The translations under genes were made by a program, and so were the position numbers. A stretch of DNA of 64,000 nt, from assembly GCF_022581195.2 (NCBI RefSeq), contig NC_061464.1:11137254-11201253 (forward strand), given 5' to 3'. Source of the DNA: Helicoverpa zea (lineage: Eukaryota > Arthropoda > Insecta > Lepidoptera > Noctuidae). Shown one piece after another: positions 1 through 12,700 of this stretch; the first letter of the stretch is position 1; the number at the start of each line of letters is the position of its first letter. The notes under the pieces are model-generated. The model was given only the letters and a program-made list of their open reading frames with translations, searched no databases and was not told the origin of the DNA.

Positions 1-58
1 CACAGCGGGAGGTGTAATTTGATGATTTTTGACATCGCAAAAAAAAATATATATAAGT
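1..58 (+). repeat. Edge fragment of dispersed repeat family D
   Basis: The opening bases (cacagcgggaggtg, then a run of A) match the 3' part of longer copies near 22010, 41870 and 56690, which share the phrase 'ctaacccac...gtggg'. The copy is cut by the window edge. The element class is unknown. Confidence 0.5.
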
Positions 59-1020
59 TCTATCTCCCTAACTAGCATGTAAAATTGTGTAAATAATGTC
101 TATTTCCTAAGTAAACAATACTTAATAGTGACAATTAGCTGTAACGCGTGGCCCCGAGTTGAATGCAGATAGCCTCAGTCAATTAACAGATATTAATTTA
201 CTTTAAAAGATGTGTTTCACAAAACTCATATTATTGTTTACGTTTTTAGTTTAAGAAAAATCTTTTATTTTTATTCTAGCACTAGTTTTCGCCAGAGGTT
301 TCACCCGCACGAAATAATTAAGGATACTGAAGTAATATGTATCTATATAGCTACCTTCCACCCGTAGTTTTATCTCTGTCCCGAGTATAGATATACATAC
401 TAGTTTATATGTAGGTCACGAGAATACTACTAAAAAACTAAATATGTAGTCTTCCTTGACAAAGGAGTTATCTAATATACCTACGCCAAAGCTAACACAA
501 AAAAAATTTTAGATAATTTAAATGTCTTCCACCTTCCACGAGAATTAACTGTAATTATGTAATGGAATCACAACTCTTCATTTGAATGTGTAGTTCAAAA
601 AGTTGCAATTGATTTCATTATTAAAACACGTGTCTAAAAGTCACACATACATCCTATTTCTTTGATCTGAGCATACATCAATAAAAATAATATAATTAAT
701 GTTTTTACTAAACTTATCTTAATTTTAGTTATCTGTGAGACATTGACTTAAAATCCTTCATTAGGTTAAACCTTTATCTGTATTATTATTGCAACATTTA
801 AGGTTAAAATTGCCGTTTAATCAGTTCGTTTAATAAGAAAAGAAGAAAAGAAGAAGTGTCGTTTAATAAGTTTGTTTGTTAAAACAACGCTATTTAATCA
901 CACGGTAGTTCACACGAAGCAGGTGAAACTGGTGACGAAAACTAGTATAATATATTTTAAAACATGACTTTTATATATTTACAACAATAATACATACCTG
1001 CAACCTCATACACTTAAATG
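59..1020. other. No gene seen; AT-rich DNA with decayed repeat
   Basis: No coding exon is recognisable. Around 280-330 there is a decayed Helitron-like end ('actagttttcgccagaggtttcacccgc'-type wording), too degraded to bound. Confidence 0.5.
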
Positions 1021-1148
1021 TTTGCCCGGGTAACTGGGTTGAGGACGTCAGATAGGCAGTCACAGTCCTTGTAAGACACTCAGCTGAATCCAGCTAGACT
1101 GGAGGCCGATCAGAACGTAGTTGTGAAAAAGGCTCGGGAGATGGGATG
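1021..1148 (+). repeat. SINE-A, 5'-truncated 3' end
   Basis: Carries the 3' body of the SINE-A family: gcccgggtaactgggttgag, then the 'cagctgaatcc' block and the tail aaaaaggctcgggagatg. It lacks the tRNA-like head and is diverged from the full copies at 13693 and 62472, so it is an older truncated insertion. Confidence 0.7.
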
Positions 1149-1825
1149 GAATACATATAATCTCAAATTAAGCAAAACTCAAAATAACAATTAACAAATA
1201 ATTTTAAAAGGAAAGCCAACTTACAACTTCTTGACAATATGTGGTAAAAATACGGTTGATTATCGTGATTCCTATCAAAAAGTAAATATCGGAAAATCCT
1301 ATGTAAAAAAGGCCTTTTCTACGTATTTTACTACGCACAATATTTACATGAAAACTTGAAACATTTTTGTCAGACCCACAATTCGCCTCTGATTTATATA
1401 AAATTGATTAATGACAAATCATGTCAAAGTGATACACAATGACATTCAGACTGGTCCGATAAACTTTAAATAAGGTCTCGCTATTAATAATCAACTGTTA
1501 TTAGTTATTGTAATAATGTTTTGTTTAGATAATTATAGATTACTTTTAGATTTTGTTTAAACGTGAAATTATTATGTGGAAGAAACCAAACATGACTACC
1601 TATAGAATGAAAGAAAGTATTGTGAATATATGAAATAAATACCCAATTGGGCTGTCGGGCAGTGCTAGGCAAAGTACCTACCTATTTTCTTAACCGTCTG
1701 TATAGCTTTCATCTCTAATATTTTACCATATGGAGCTTTATTCCCAAACAAATTGAGATATTTTCTACAAAAATAAAATTGTGCTGTTATCAAAAATATC
1801 TAAATTCTTTGCAAACTTTTTGACG
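1149..1825. other. No gene seen
   Basis: AT-rich sequence with no supported feature. Confidence 0.4.
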
Positions 1826-2090
1826 ACCTCGATGGCGCAATGGTCACCATGCCGGACCGCCGAACCTGAGGTCCCGGGTTCGATTCCCGGCTCGGTCGAC
1901 ATTTGTGTGATGAGCATGCTTGTTGGCCGTGGTCTGGGTGTTACAATATGTATTTATAAATATGTATATATGTAGCTATATGTAGTTTATCAGTTGTGTT
2001 AGCACCCATAACACAAGTTAATTAATAACTTACCATGGGGCTAACCGACCGTGTGTGAAAAGGTGTCCCGACATTATTATTTATTTATAT
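1826..2090 (+). repeat. SINE-C, tRNA-derived
   Basis: The head has RNA polymerase III internal promoter boxes: A box-like tggcgcaatggtcacc near 1833 and B box ggttcgattcc near 1877. A non-tRNA body follows and it ends in TTATTTATTTA-type tail. The presumptive acceptor stem pairs at only about four bases, so this is a SINE and not a functional tRNA gene. Head and body differ from the SINE-A and SINE-B families elsewhere in the window. Confidence 0.75.
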
Positions 2091-2677
2091 TTATTAAACT
2101 AAAGCTTTTTTTATTAGGCTTTAAGTAGACTTATTTAGGGACCCAGGTGAAATCGCGGACGAAAGGCAGTTTACTTTGTTATGCTCCCACGTGAATTGAT
2201 AATACAAAAAAAAAACATTTATATCTCTAGTAGTTAAAATTATAATCGGTCAATGCAACTGTGTTTAAATTGTGCATGTCAAAACAACACTTGATACTAA
2301 AATAAAATAAAAACTTATCATTATGAAAACAATCAGTCACACATAGTAGACACGTGCTTTTATTATGTAAGTAAACAAAATTACTGTTTTGATACAAAAA
2401 GTTAAGTATTGCCTCATCATCGGTATCAGTTTTTTTTTGCTCTCTGATTGATAAATACATCTTCTCATGCAGAGAAGGCATGAACATTTTTAAATCAATC
2501 TAGAACCGCGATTGCAAATTAGTGGTGTTTTTTTGGTAGATAACATAGAGATATCGGTAGGTTATCTAAATATGATTTTGAAAAACTCAGTAACATATAA
2601 CAAGGACTATCGCACCGCCCCATTGCACGGTATAATAGGTCATTTCTATTTTCATACCTACAGAGAAGAAATTAGTG
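2091..2677. other. No gene seen
   Basis: AT-rich DNA. A weak Helitron-like remnant (acccaggtgaaatcgcgg) lies near 2140-2180. Nothing else is supported. Confidence 0.4.
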
Positions 2678-2879
2678 ATAAACACCACTCTTGCTCAAGG
2701 CGGATTGGCAATAGCAGAAATAAAGTCCACGTTTCCTAAAAATGTTTTCCTTCACCTTTACGCTACCATTGGTGGCCGAGTTAAATAAGCTACATTCGTA
2801 CTTGCCTTGACCTAGAATCGAACCCGCACGCCCGTACTTGATAGGCTGGTGCTTTAACCACTGGGCTACCACCACTTTC
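2678..2879 (-). repeat. SINE-B, diverged copy
   Basis: In reverse orientation it shows a tRNA-like head (A box tggtagcccagtgg near 2875, B box ggttcgattct near 2818) followed by the SINE-B body (ttttccttcacc... and ...caccactcttgctcaa). It differs at many positions from the copy at 61584, so it is old. Confidence 0.65.
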
Positions 2880-3170
2880 AACAATACATTCCTGAAAATA
2901 AAACGTTATTAACATCCGCTAAAAACCTTTTCTTCATAAAACAAGGACAAACAGAGTATCTAATTATTGCTGCTGTAAACAAAGTATAATCTGCTTGTTA
3001 AAAGAATACACAAGTACAATCTTTTCAAGAAAGATAAACAAAAATAGGTAATCTTTAACACAGTAACATCAAAAAGTTCTTTTAAAATAGGAAATGGGGA
3101 AAATTATGAAAAGATAAGAGTAATAATTTGTTTTTCCGTCTCATTTATAACTCGTTTAATTGTTAGGTTA

Positions 3171-3237
3171 TATAAATAGAGGAACAGTCTTTCTTCAAGA
3201 GTCAACCAATATCAAATCAGAAAAGAATTATATTTTT
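3171..3237 (+). promoter_or_regulatory. TATA promoter and putative untranslated first exon
   Basis: TATAAATA lies at 3171-3178, and an initiator-like TCA with its A at 3204 is 33 bases downstream, the usual spacing. A GT at 3238 (tttttgtaaac) could be the donor of a 5'UTR intron, because a good acceptor (cattgttacag) ends at 3616, just before the ATG at 3620. The transcript start and this short leader exon are inferred; the TATA box and acceptor are seen directly. Confidence 0.4.
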
Positions 3238-3619
3238 GTAAACTGTTTTATTTAATTTTAATCATAATAAATAATATACACCTTCTATATTTACCTCAGG
3301 AAGTAAACTAAAGCATAAGAAATATAGCTATAAAATGTTCACAAGCATCTGCGAATTAACAACAATATGAAAAAAGATTAAACAGCATAAGGTTTGAAAA
3401 CAAAACCTTTCTTTTTAGTTAGCCACGTAAAAAAAAATATTTCATTTTCTATCCTCGAAAATTATGCGATCTTCAGCCATATCAAAACAGTGATAAAAGT
3501 GTGCTGTCCTTTGCAACTATTACATAAAAACTTCTAACATAATAAGCCTATTTTCAATCAATGATTTTGACTTTTCATGAAGGCCAAAATACCTATTTTT
3601 GTTCTCATTGTTACAGAAA

Positions 3620-3730
3620 ATGTTCCGGTATCTAGTCATAGCGTACCTAGTAGCCCTGAGCAACGTCTCTTGCGGGAACCCCATCACCAACGAGGTTATT
3701 GAAGAACATGAGCTGGTCTTTGCGATGGTT
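3620..3730 (+). CDS. Acid phosphatase coding exon 1 (signal peptide)
   Basis: Encodes residues 1-37: a hydrophobic leader (FRYLVIAYLVALSNVSC), then the start of the mature protein, ending in ELVFAMV, the first strand of the phosphatase fold. The start is the first ATG, three bases after an acceptor ending at 3616. The donor is GTAAGT at 3731. Confidence 0.85.
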
Positions 3731-6700
3731 GTAAGTACAAAACTTCTTATATGAAGCAATTCTTTGGGGAACTATTATTTTTAAGGAGGATATATAACAA
3801 GAAGGGTCGAACCCAAATCGCTTTATAGGTTTTAAGAAACTTTTACAAAGCAGTTTAGTTGTATAAGTAAGTGTAATAATGAATTGCATCATATCAAATG
3901 TTTGCATGCCAAAATGGTAGAATGTACTAAGATTCTTCAACATTTCTGTAACCACATTCTGTAATACCTACATTCTGAGCAAATAAATGAATATTATTAT
4001 ATGCAGCCCAGAATTACGAAGTTGGTCATGAGCAAATGAATGTCGGTCCTGTGCCTGATCTCTCTCCGGTCGTGTCGGATTGCCGTCCCATCGGGCTAGT
4101 GAAGGAATCGAAAGTGCACCTGTGTCTGCGCAAATGCTTGAGCACCTATGCAATCAGTATTGCTCGCTGGCTGATGTTGTCCAGAACAGTTGAAAATCGG
4201 CCTGGGGATTTACCTAACTTTAACATGATAGACTCTTATTGCGAAATAATTACCAAAAAATTATCACAGTCACGTTATCAATAAATGCAATGATTTAAGG
4301 AAAACGAGACTAAATACTGGTAATAGGTAAATAATGATACGGCTATTAAAAAAACCGTATGTATTACGATTCTGACTTGTGACCTTATTGTAATAAGATA
4401 GTATAATACTTGGTTTGACGTCAAGAATTCATCACAAGGAGGGCGCGTGTCTTTTATCGATATAAAAGTAAATAAAACAGGAATTTTGCGGTTACTAATC
4501 ATTCTCATTTTGAGCACTAATAACTGCTTGTTATAACTATAGTATATGAAATAACGTCAAATCAAAAGTTAGGTAGGATTTTTTGTGCCAAAAAAAAAAC
4601 ATTTTCGGAAAAGTATATTATCACTGTCATTAGATCATCTGTGTAAGGACTATCATGTTATACCATATAGGAGTCATCACGAGCTCGATCTTCAGTTGTT
4701 TTTTCTACAATCTTTCAATTTTTAAATCATTGCATAACCTACCTTTAAAACGCACTAGGTACCATATCCACTTAGCCAATTGAGATATATAGGTAAAGAA
4801 GACACAAATCATTATGTTGATATTTGAGAAGAGTTCATAAAAGTAAACTGGCCATTCATTAAAATACATCCTTTTGACCTTTATTCCCAAGATAAACTGT
4901 ATTTTCAAACCCTTGCAATTTAATCCCGGAATCACAAACAAACACCAATTATATAATTAAATCAAGACAATTACATTGTTCCCTAATCAAGAGGTCACAA
5001 CCTTATTAGTTTGAAACGTCAGCAAATCATCAGTAAACGATTATTCACACACTTATCTCAAAAAGACAATAACAAGATAAAACTTAATCTGACACTTTGC
5101 TTGACCCCTTGGGATAAAGACACGTAATTATTAAGACATAATAATGCATATACAAAAAGACATATATAACGCACTTTGACAATGGCATGCAGGTCTATTT
5201 TTGGCCAAAGCGGCTGTTCGAAGATCAGCCAACTGCGCAGGACATATTATAGTGCACAAGCATTTGCGCAGACACAGGTGCACTCACTATTCCTTCACTC
5301 TCATAGCCTAATGGGACGGCATTCCGACACCACCGGAGAGAGATCAGGCGCAGGATCGGCACTATATCAATATATCCAACTTTGCGAAAAGTAGTTACAC
5401 TTTCAGCCACTAGACCAACGGAGCAAAAAAAATACTTAAACAAATACCATTAAATAGGATGAAAAACAATAGATGTGCTATCATAACATTGTAATCATAA
5501 TAATGAACAAACAAATGATATAATTATTGGAATGCAATGTTTCAAACATTCATTTGCACATTCCAAAGTTTGAACGCGTCTTCATAGTAGACCAAATGCA
5601 AAGCTGCATTTTATTTAAAGAAAATTATATTTAGCGTTGCTCTCTTTAATTTGATACACCCAAATTCAGCTAACTCAAAATCAAAAATCATTCATTCAAA
5701 CTTGGCTGCCAAACGGAACTTTTTAAACAAAAATTGACAAAAATTTACCAAAGACAGCCTCAAAAACGCCCATCCTTCACCACTTCCTATGTGATTTTGC
5801 TGGGAAGAAGAAGTGGCGCAACAAACTAGAAGAACAATAACAATTGTTTTTTATCCATTACAGTTAAACAGACACGGTGAGCGGTCTCCCGATGCTGATG
5901 AGCTTTCCTTGTCAGATCAACAGGACCTGATATTGAACCTCACCTACCTTGAAGGACCTGAGGGATTAACTAACGTAAGTAGACGTGAATTTATAACTGA
6001 CTAGCTGGTGCCCGCGACTTCGTCTGCGCAGGTTTAGTATTTCGAACAATATGTTTACAAATTGTAGCCTATGTGTTATTCTGATGTATAAACTATATTA
6101 TTGTAAAGTTTCATTAAAATCCATTCAGTAGTTTTTGCGTGAAAGAGTAACAAACATCCATACATCCATACATACAAACTTTCGCGTTTATAATATTAGT
6201 AGGATTCTTAAAAAAGAGTACTTGAAAAGTAACTAATGGGAACAACTTATGGAGCTCATGGCTGAGTAGCAGCCACATGGATCAATTGATCACTGGTTAA
6301 GTTTTGGCGCGGTCGTTCCCCATAACATTTGAGAAAAGGCTATAAATACCTACATACATATACAAGTCATTTGTGAGTGTTATATACGAAATAGTATCCT
6401 AAAATTTACGTACATATTTGAAACAGGACGTAGTAAATAAAAAGTACAAAGTACATAAACCAAAATATTATTCAGTCTTTGATGCCATCATCATTCGTCC
6501 ATCCTCTTCGTCATTGCGCCATACTTATGTAAAACACGTGACAGTAAAAATTACAGCAAATTACTGTCAACCATTGTTTTCATTCATATGAAAATTGCAA
6601 AAACCGGCCACGGGAAGTCGCTTGTTATATGTTCACAAACTACTGATTCACAATATTCTCATGGTTGTCATAATAGGTACCTCACTATACTATAGGTAGA

Positions 6701-9700
6701 CTATTGAAATGTCAACTATCTGTAATGTAGCATGAAGTATTGCACGGTAGTCAAAGATTGATTATAACAACGAAATGATGACGAATTTAAAACACATTTA
6801 GATACCTACTTTGTATTAGAAATATCTGGATGTTGAAAGTAAAGCAACGTATGATATTTGCGAGACTAATTTGTGGTTTTGAGTTTTTAATTTTAAGGTG
6901 TCTCAAAAATACAGGTACAAAACATTTTGTTGAGTTTCACCTTTATGGATTTTTAGTGATTTGGGTTTCTTGAGTTATTGAATTTTACTGTATTTTTATA
7001 GAGTTTCAATTTTACACCTATTGGGACAGCTGGCCAAATTTTGTGTTTGAGTATTATTGATTCAGCTGCTCTATACCATGAAATGCCAAAAATATTAATG
7101 TAATTTTTGTTTAGCTACTGTATTTTTACCCTAATTTATAAAATCATCGATCATCCTTGTGCTAATTACACTCTAGGCACACGAAACTAATTGATCAAAA
7201 TAAAATTATAATTATATGTGTTAAATAAGTGCGGAAATCAAACATAATTTTTATCTCCTAAAAGATAAAAGGTTCAAACTGTCAGTCTGATTGTTCCGCA
7301 TAGTTACTTATTAAAAACCAAATTTTTAGGCAGAAAAAAACTGTATCATAAAGAGAAAAAAACACAAGTTACATAATTTCGGTTTGAGCAGACAGAAATC
7401 CAGACAAAATAGGCCCTGGGGTACTTCTTTCTCAAATGATTTTATTGCAAGATACGAATAAAAAAAAATCATGAATATGCCAGAAAACGAATCACAACGG
7501 AGGTATATTTTTTTAACAATTCTCTTTTCGACAACTTGAAGTACAAATTTTCATTTTATACGAGAGTAGTTTAGTCGCTCGTAAACCACAGTGAATGGAA
7601 CAAATCGTAAAACGTTGTAAATAAATCATTGTTACTTACTTGTTCATGACCTTTTAGTTACAATTACACTCAGTACAGTCAAGCGCGAAGGCCCTATGAA
7701 ACAGTAAAAAGAGAGAGAAAAGATTCTGTGAAATATTATCTCGTTAAGGTTCACTTTTTTAAATGTGCGAGATGGAAGTTGGCTGCCGACTGCATCTGCC
7801 GATAATATCTACTGCAGTAGTAGCTAGCTACCGATCTGCATCTAAACAGAAAGACGGAGAATATCTACTTTGGTGTTTTATGGCTTTCACAAATGAATCT
7901 TACTTTAGAGACAGGCGTCATTTTTAGATGACTGAACCACGGAAATCACTTGGTACCTATAGGAACAATTTTATTTACTTCATTCGTCTTCCTACTTTTC
8001 AGTCCTCATAATTTTTTTCTTCAACATAAAATGTATACTTTTGTTATTTTCAAATATAAACCAAAAACATATTATATAAAAAATGTAAACCAAAATTATA
8101 TTTTAAAACTAGCAAAAAGCAAAAAACATTATTTTTACGTGCGCACTTGTATTCGGATCATAAATTTTGAACGGGGAATATGCAAATAGGATGGGACGTT
8201 CTAATTTTTTGTTATCCATGACCGAAATGGAAAAATAACAGTATATTCATTGCATACTATGCACATTTTGATAAATATTCATTTTCCATAGTTTTTATCG
8301 CTGGCGTCATCTGAAAATCTAACTCCACAAATGAATAACGGTACTGTTTTCTAACTTAAAAATGACATTGCTCCTTTTGAAGATGATTTTAATCAGCCTG
8401 TCTAGAAATCAAATAACTATGAAAATATGATTTGCAAATCCTAGCATAAAGAGAACACCACTAATAGGTACGATTGAAGAGATCATGACGAGTGCACGTT
8501 TTTATTCTTCTAATACTGCAAAATATTTTCCAATGTTATCTATGAGTCTGACCAAAGTAAACAGGAAGCACGGACTAACAAAAAAACATTACACTAATAA
8601 CCGATCACCACCAAAATGATCTTCAAGTCAGAGGCCACTTTAAGTCACCGAGACCAATGATTATTTCCAAAACTTATTATGTATGTGCCAATACTTATTA
8701 CTAACTTAAAAACAACTTCTCCCTTCTTAACAGGTCGGAAAACGACGAGCCTACCAAATAGGGAAATTCTACCGCCAAAGGTACGGTTCCCAAGGTCACA
8801 AGCTGATCTCAAACCTGTACCTCCGAAACGAGATCCTCATCAGGAGTACGGACAAGGAGAGGACGAAGATGACCATACAAGTGGCTATGGCGGCAGCCTA
8901 CCCACCCGAACCTGAGCAGCAATGGGACGAGGGTTTGGGAAAGGTCTGGCAGCCTGTGCCGTATACTGCTGTGCCGTTGTCTGAGGATTATGTGAGTAGA
9001 TGTTCTTTTGTTTTTTGAATGAGTTCTATAGCAACTCTCTCTTTTGTTTTTTAATTGCTTTGAACATCGTCAATCTGTGTAGGTACTGTATTACTGAATT
9101 GGTATACAACATAAAAGTACGAAGTAACTTTAAAGTAATCTGTGGTACAAGTGGCTAACAAAATCATGACTACGAGTCATTTTTCGGTTTTATGTACGTC
9201 CCTGAAGAACCACTTTCCGCAACTGAGTTAAAAGTAGCCTATGTACTTTCTTAAGCTTTACAATTAGGTAAATATGCCTTTAATGAGGATTCATATTCAA
9301 GCCTGACATCGAAGGTTTCTGAGCATCTTTTTCGTAAGTTTATCTGGTAGAGAGGTGATCAGAAATCGGTCAGTAGTTGGAAAGTTTTGTTAGGATTTTC
9401 TCCTAATATCTCAGGAACTCTCAGTTTTTACATGTCACCCTAGGGAATGAGCATGATTATCGAAGTATCCTGCGCTGAACTGACATGAACTAGCAGTGCC
9501 AAGAGTACTTACTATTTAACTATTTAATCATCACAAAATCTGTAGGTATCATAACGTTTAGTTAAGTCGCGTAGTTATCAGTCAAAGATAACTGCAATAT
9601 CTAACTTGTTTATATATTAACGGTTCAAGTTCATTGTTATATGGTATAAAGAAATCAACTTTAGTCCCAGATATGTTAAGGTATATTGAGATGATTTGTT

Positions 9701-12700
9701 ATCAGTACCTATATTTAAAATGCGTACATTTTAAATAAAATGCGTACATTTTAAATAAAATGCGTACATTTTAAATAACGTGCAATAGTTTTAACCTATT
9801 ATATTTATCAACATTAGGCTGTGTATTATTAGGTCGTAGGTAAAACCGCATTTTGGTACATAGATGTAGTATTAATAACGTTTTTAATCATGTTAAATTA
9901 ATAACAGATCTTATAATCAGCTAAGTTCTTTTGAACGTATTAGGCTGTTACGGTTACAGCTTTTTATCGTCCCACAGCTGGGCACAGGCCTGCTCTCACA
10001 CGGAGAAGGATTGATCATTAATCACCACGCTTGCTCAATGCGGGTTGGTGATTTCAGACTATATTATCCAGGTTTAAAAAGTAAAAAATTCTATTTTATG
10101 AATGGACCATAAGTTTAACGTCTATAATCCACCTGGTCTAGACCTAACATTTTTTTTCTTTTCGCTATAAACCAACACAATTAAATCTCCAGAGTGAGTT
10201 CTAATCTATTTACACAAAAAGAAAGTAAGTATACCTTTCTTTTGTGGGACAGAAAATCTTAGATCCAATTAGAGTAACTTAGATTTATAGCTGAACAAAG
10301 GTCTTGTCTTTTACAAACTTAAAGGAATTTCATTTAAGACTTCTTTCCTGGAATACTCCATGTACCTTTGATTCTAAAAACTACGCCTCGCATTAACTTC
10401 CAAAAATTTCGAGGCTAAGACATATTTTTTCTTCGAATTGTTTCAAATTATTTGAGCATCAGTTTAAGAAACAAAATACGTATATTAAGGTTTATTTAAT
10501 AGTGTGTTAAATAAAGTGACTGTATTTAAGGGAATTTAAATCTGTATTACAAATTGCTTACATAGGCTTTTACCGCATTGAAACTTTTCTTAATAACTTC
10601 GGTAGAAGTAGTCGAAACACTAAATATTTTTTTTTTATAAATATATCATTACATTTGTATATTAAGCACACCCTCATATAGGCAGTTGAGTCTCTTATTG
10701 CCATCAACGACCAACAATCATCAAACCAGTCTTTTACTTCTCTAAAAGACACACATAAAACCCCAAGAACTAAACTCTAGCACAGCCCAACCTGACAAAC
10801 AGATTTTCAACCGTATTCCATCCAACTTAAAGATCATAATCAAAAGCCGTCTCCTGCAACATAAGTCCTTTTTTTCTTTCAGCTCCGCTACTACTCCAAC
10901 TGTCAGTACTTTAAGACGCTGATGGCCGAAGCAAAGCGAGCTTCCTTGACCGAGGAGTTCTTACCATACCTGGATCTCATACCCCTGATTCAGAACAAGA
11001 CCGGAGTAGACTTCTCGACAGATCCACTGCTGTTTGAAACTCTTTATGATCTGTTTAGGAGTTCGGTAAGTGTCTATTCATTTTTATTAAGAAGTTCGTA
11101 TTTTTTTTACAATGGGCGTCATTACTGCAATAACTTCAGAAAATAGATTGGAGCTTTAGTTACCTGCCTAGAATTTTCCCAACTATAATAGTCGATTTCC
11201 AGTCTCCAGTTAAGTGAAATTAAGATAAGGGAGTACATAAATAAAGCACATACGAAAATACATAAGGGAGAACATAAGGAAGAGTATAATGCAATACGTA
11301 ACATAAGGGAATACGTATGGGAGTACATAAGGAAGATTATATGGGCATACATGGGGGTAATACATAAGAAAGTACCGTAGTACGTAGCCTAAACCTAGGT
11401 TTAGCCGCACTACGGGCTTTAGCTGTAACTGAATACAAACTTTACGCTAAACACCAAAAACAACTGACATTTACACAGATGCAATATTAATATTCATAAT
11501 TAATAAATCATAATTTAAGTTGTACTTTGTGTATTTTCAAACAAAAGCCAAATACCACTGTCATGCATCATAAAGTACATAGTAGATATTTGCAATGTAT
11601 GTTTCCGATGAATTCGTTAGGCAAATTAAGCAGGTAGCATTAAATACACAAATGCGCACATAATAGGAAATAAGTTTTTCAGTTAATTCTTTTGTCCAGC
11701 AAGAAACCTGAAAATGTATGTATCATCGAATGTAAATATACTTCTACAAATTTTAATTCACTAACATGCTATGGATAGCTAATAACTTTAAATCAAGTTC
11801 ATACTTAGCTGAAATTATACCCCTATGTATACCTAACATAAGCATAAAGCATTAAAGCTGTTCCTAAATTAAGAAAAAAAAAATGTTGATATAAAGTGTA
11901 ACGATTTCTCAAAACAAGACCTTAAGCCATTTACTTAAAGTCCAATATCTAATGTCAACAATTGTTCCACAGATTGGTCTCGGTCTAGACCTCCCAGACT
12001 GGGCTAAGCCAATACTGCCTAGGCTAAGTGAAGCCGGTAGACTGGCTTACAGGCTGTATTTCAGGACTGATGAGATGAAGAAGATTGGTGGTGGTAAGTT
12101 TCAGTTAAGGCGATTATCACACTGCCCCGCATGATGCAGCGTAGTGCGTGGATGCGTTTTTTTCCGTTGCTTGTAAGGCGATTATCACACTGCCCCGCAT
12201 GATGCAGCGTAGTGCGTGGATGCGTTTTTTTCCGTTGTATGGAAATATCTCCGTTTGTATGGAAAACACGCATAGTCCAACACACTGAAAATGCATCCAC
12301 GCGCGTTCATGCGGATCACGCACATACATGCGGAGAAACACGCACCCCCGCGCGTAGGTGCGGGGCGAGACGCAAGGTATGGCACACTGAATCCCGCAAT
12401 GCCGCGCGTGATTTTGAATGGGCGTGACGTGTATATTTGAAAATGGAACTCGCTGTGCGTGAATTTACAAAACGCACCTACGCGCGTGAGTGCGTGAAAA
12501 ACCCGCACGATGATGCAGATCTGCACTCCCGCAGGAACGCGCGTAGGTGCGTCGACACGCAAGATGCAGCGTGATGCGGGGCAGTGTGAAGATCACCTAA
12601 ATATCTAATTTTGTATGGAAAACACGCATAGTCCAACACACTGAAAATGCATCCACGCGCGTTCATGCGGATCACGCGCATACACGCGGAGAAACACGCA

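Noticed and set aside
1826..1900. tRNA gene
   Set aside because: The acceptor stem does not pair properly and the sequence runs into a typical SINE body and tail.
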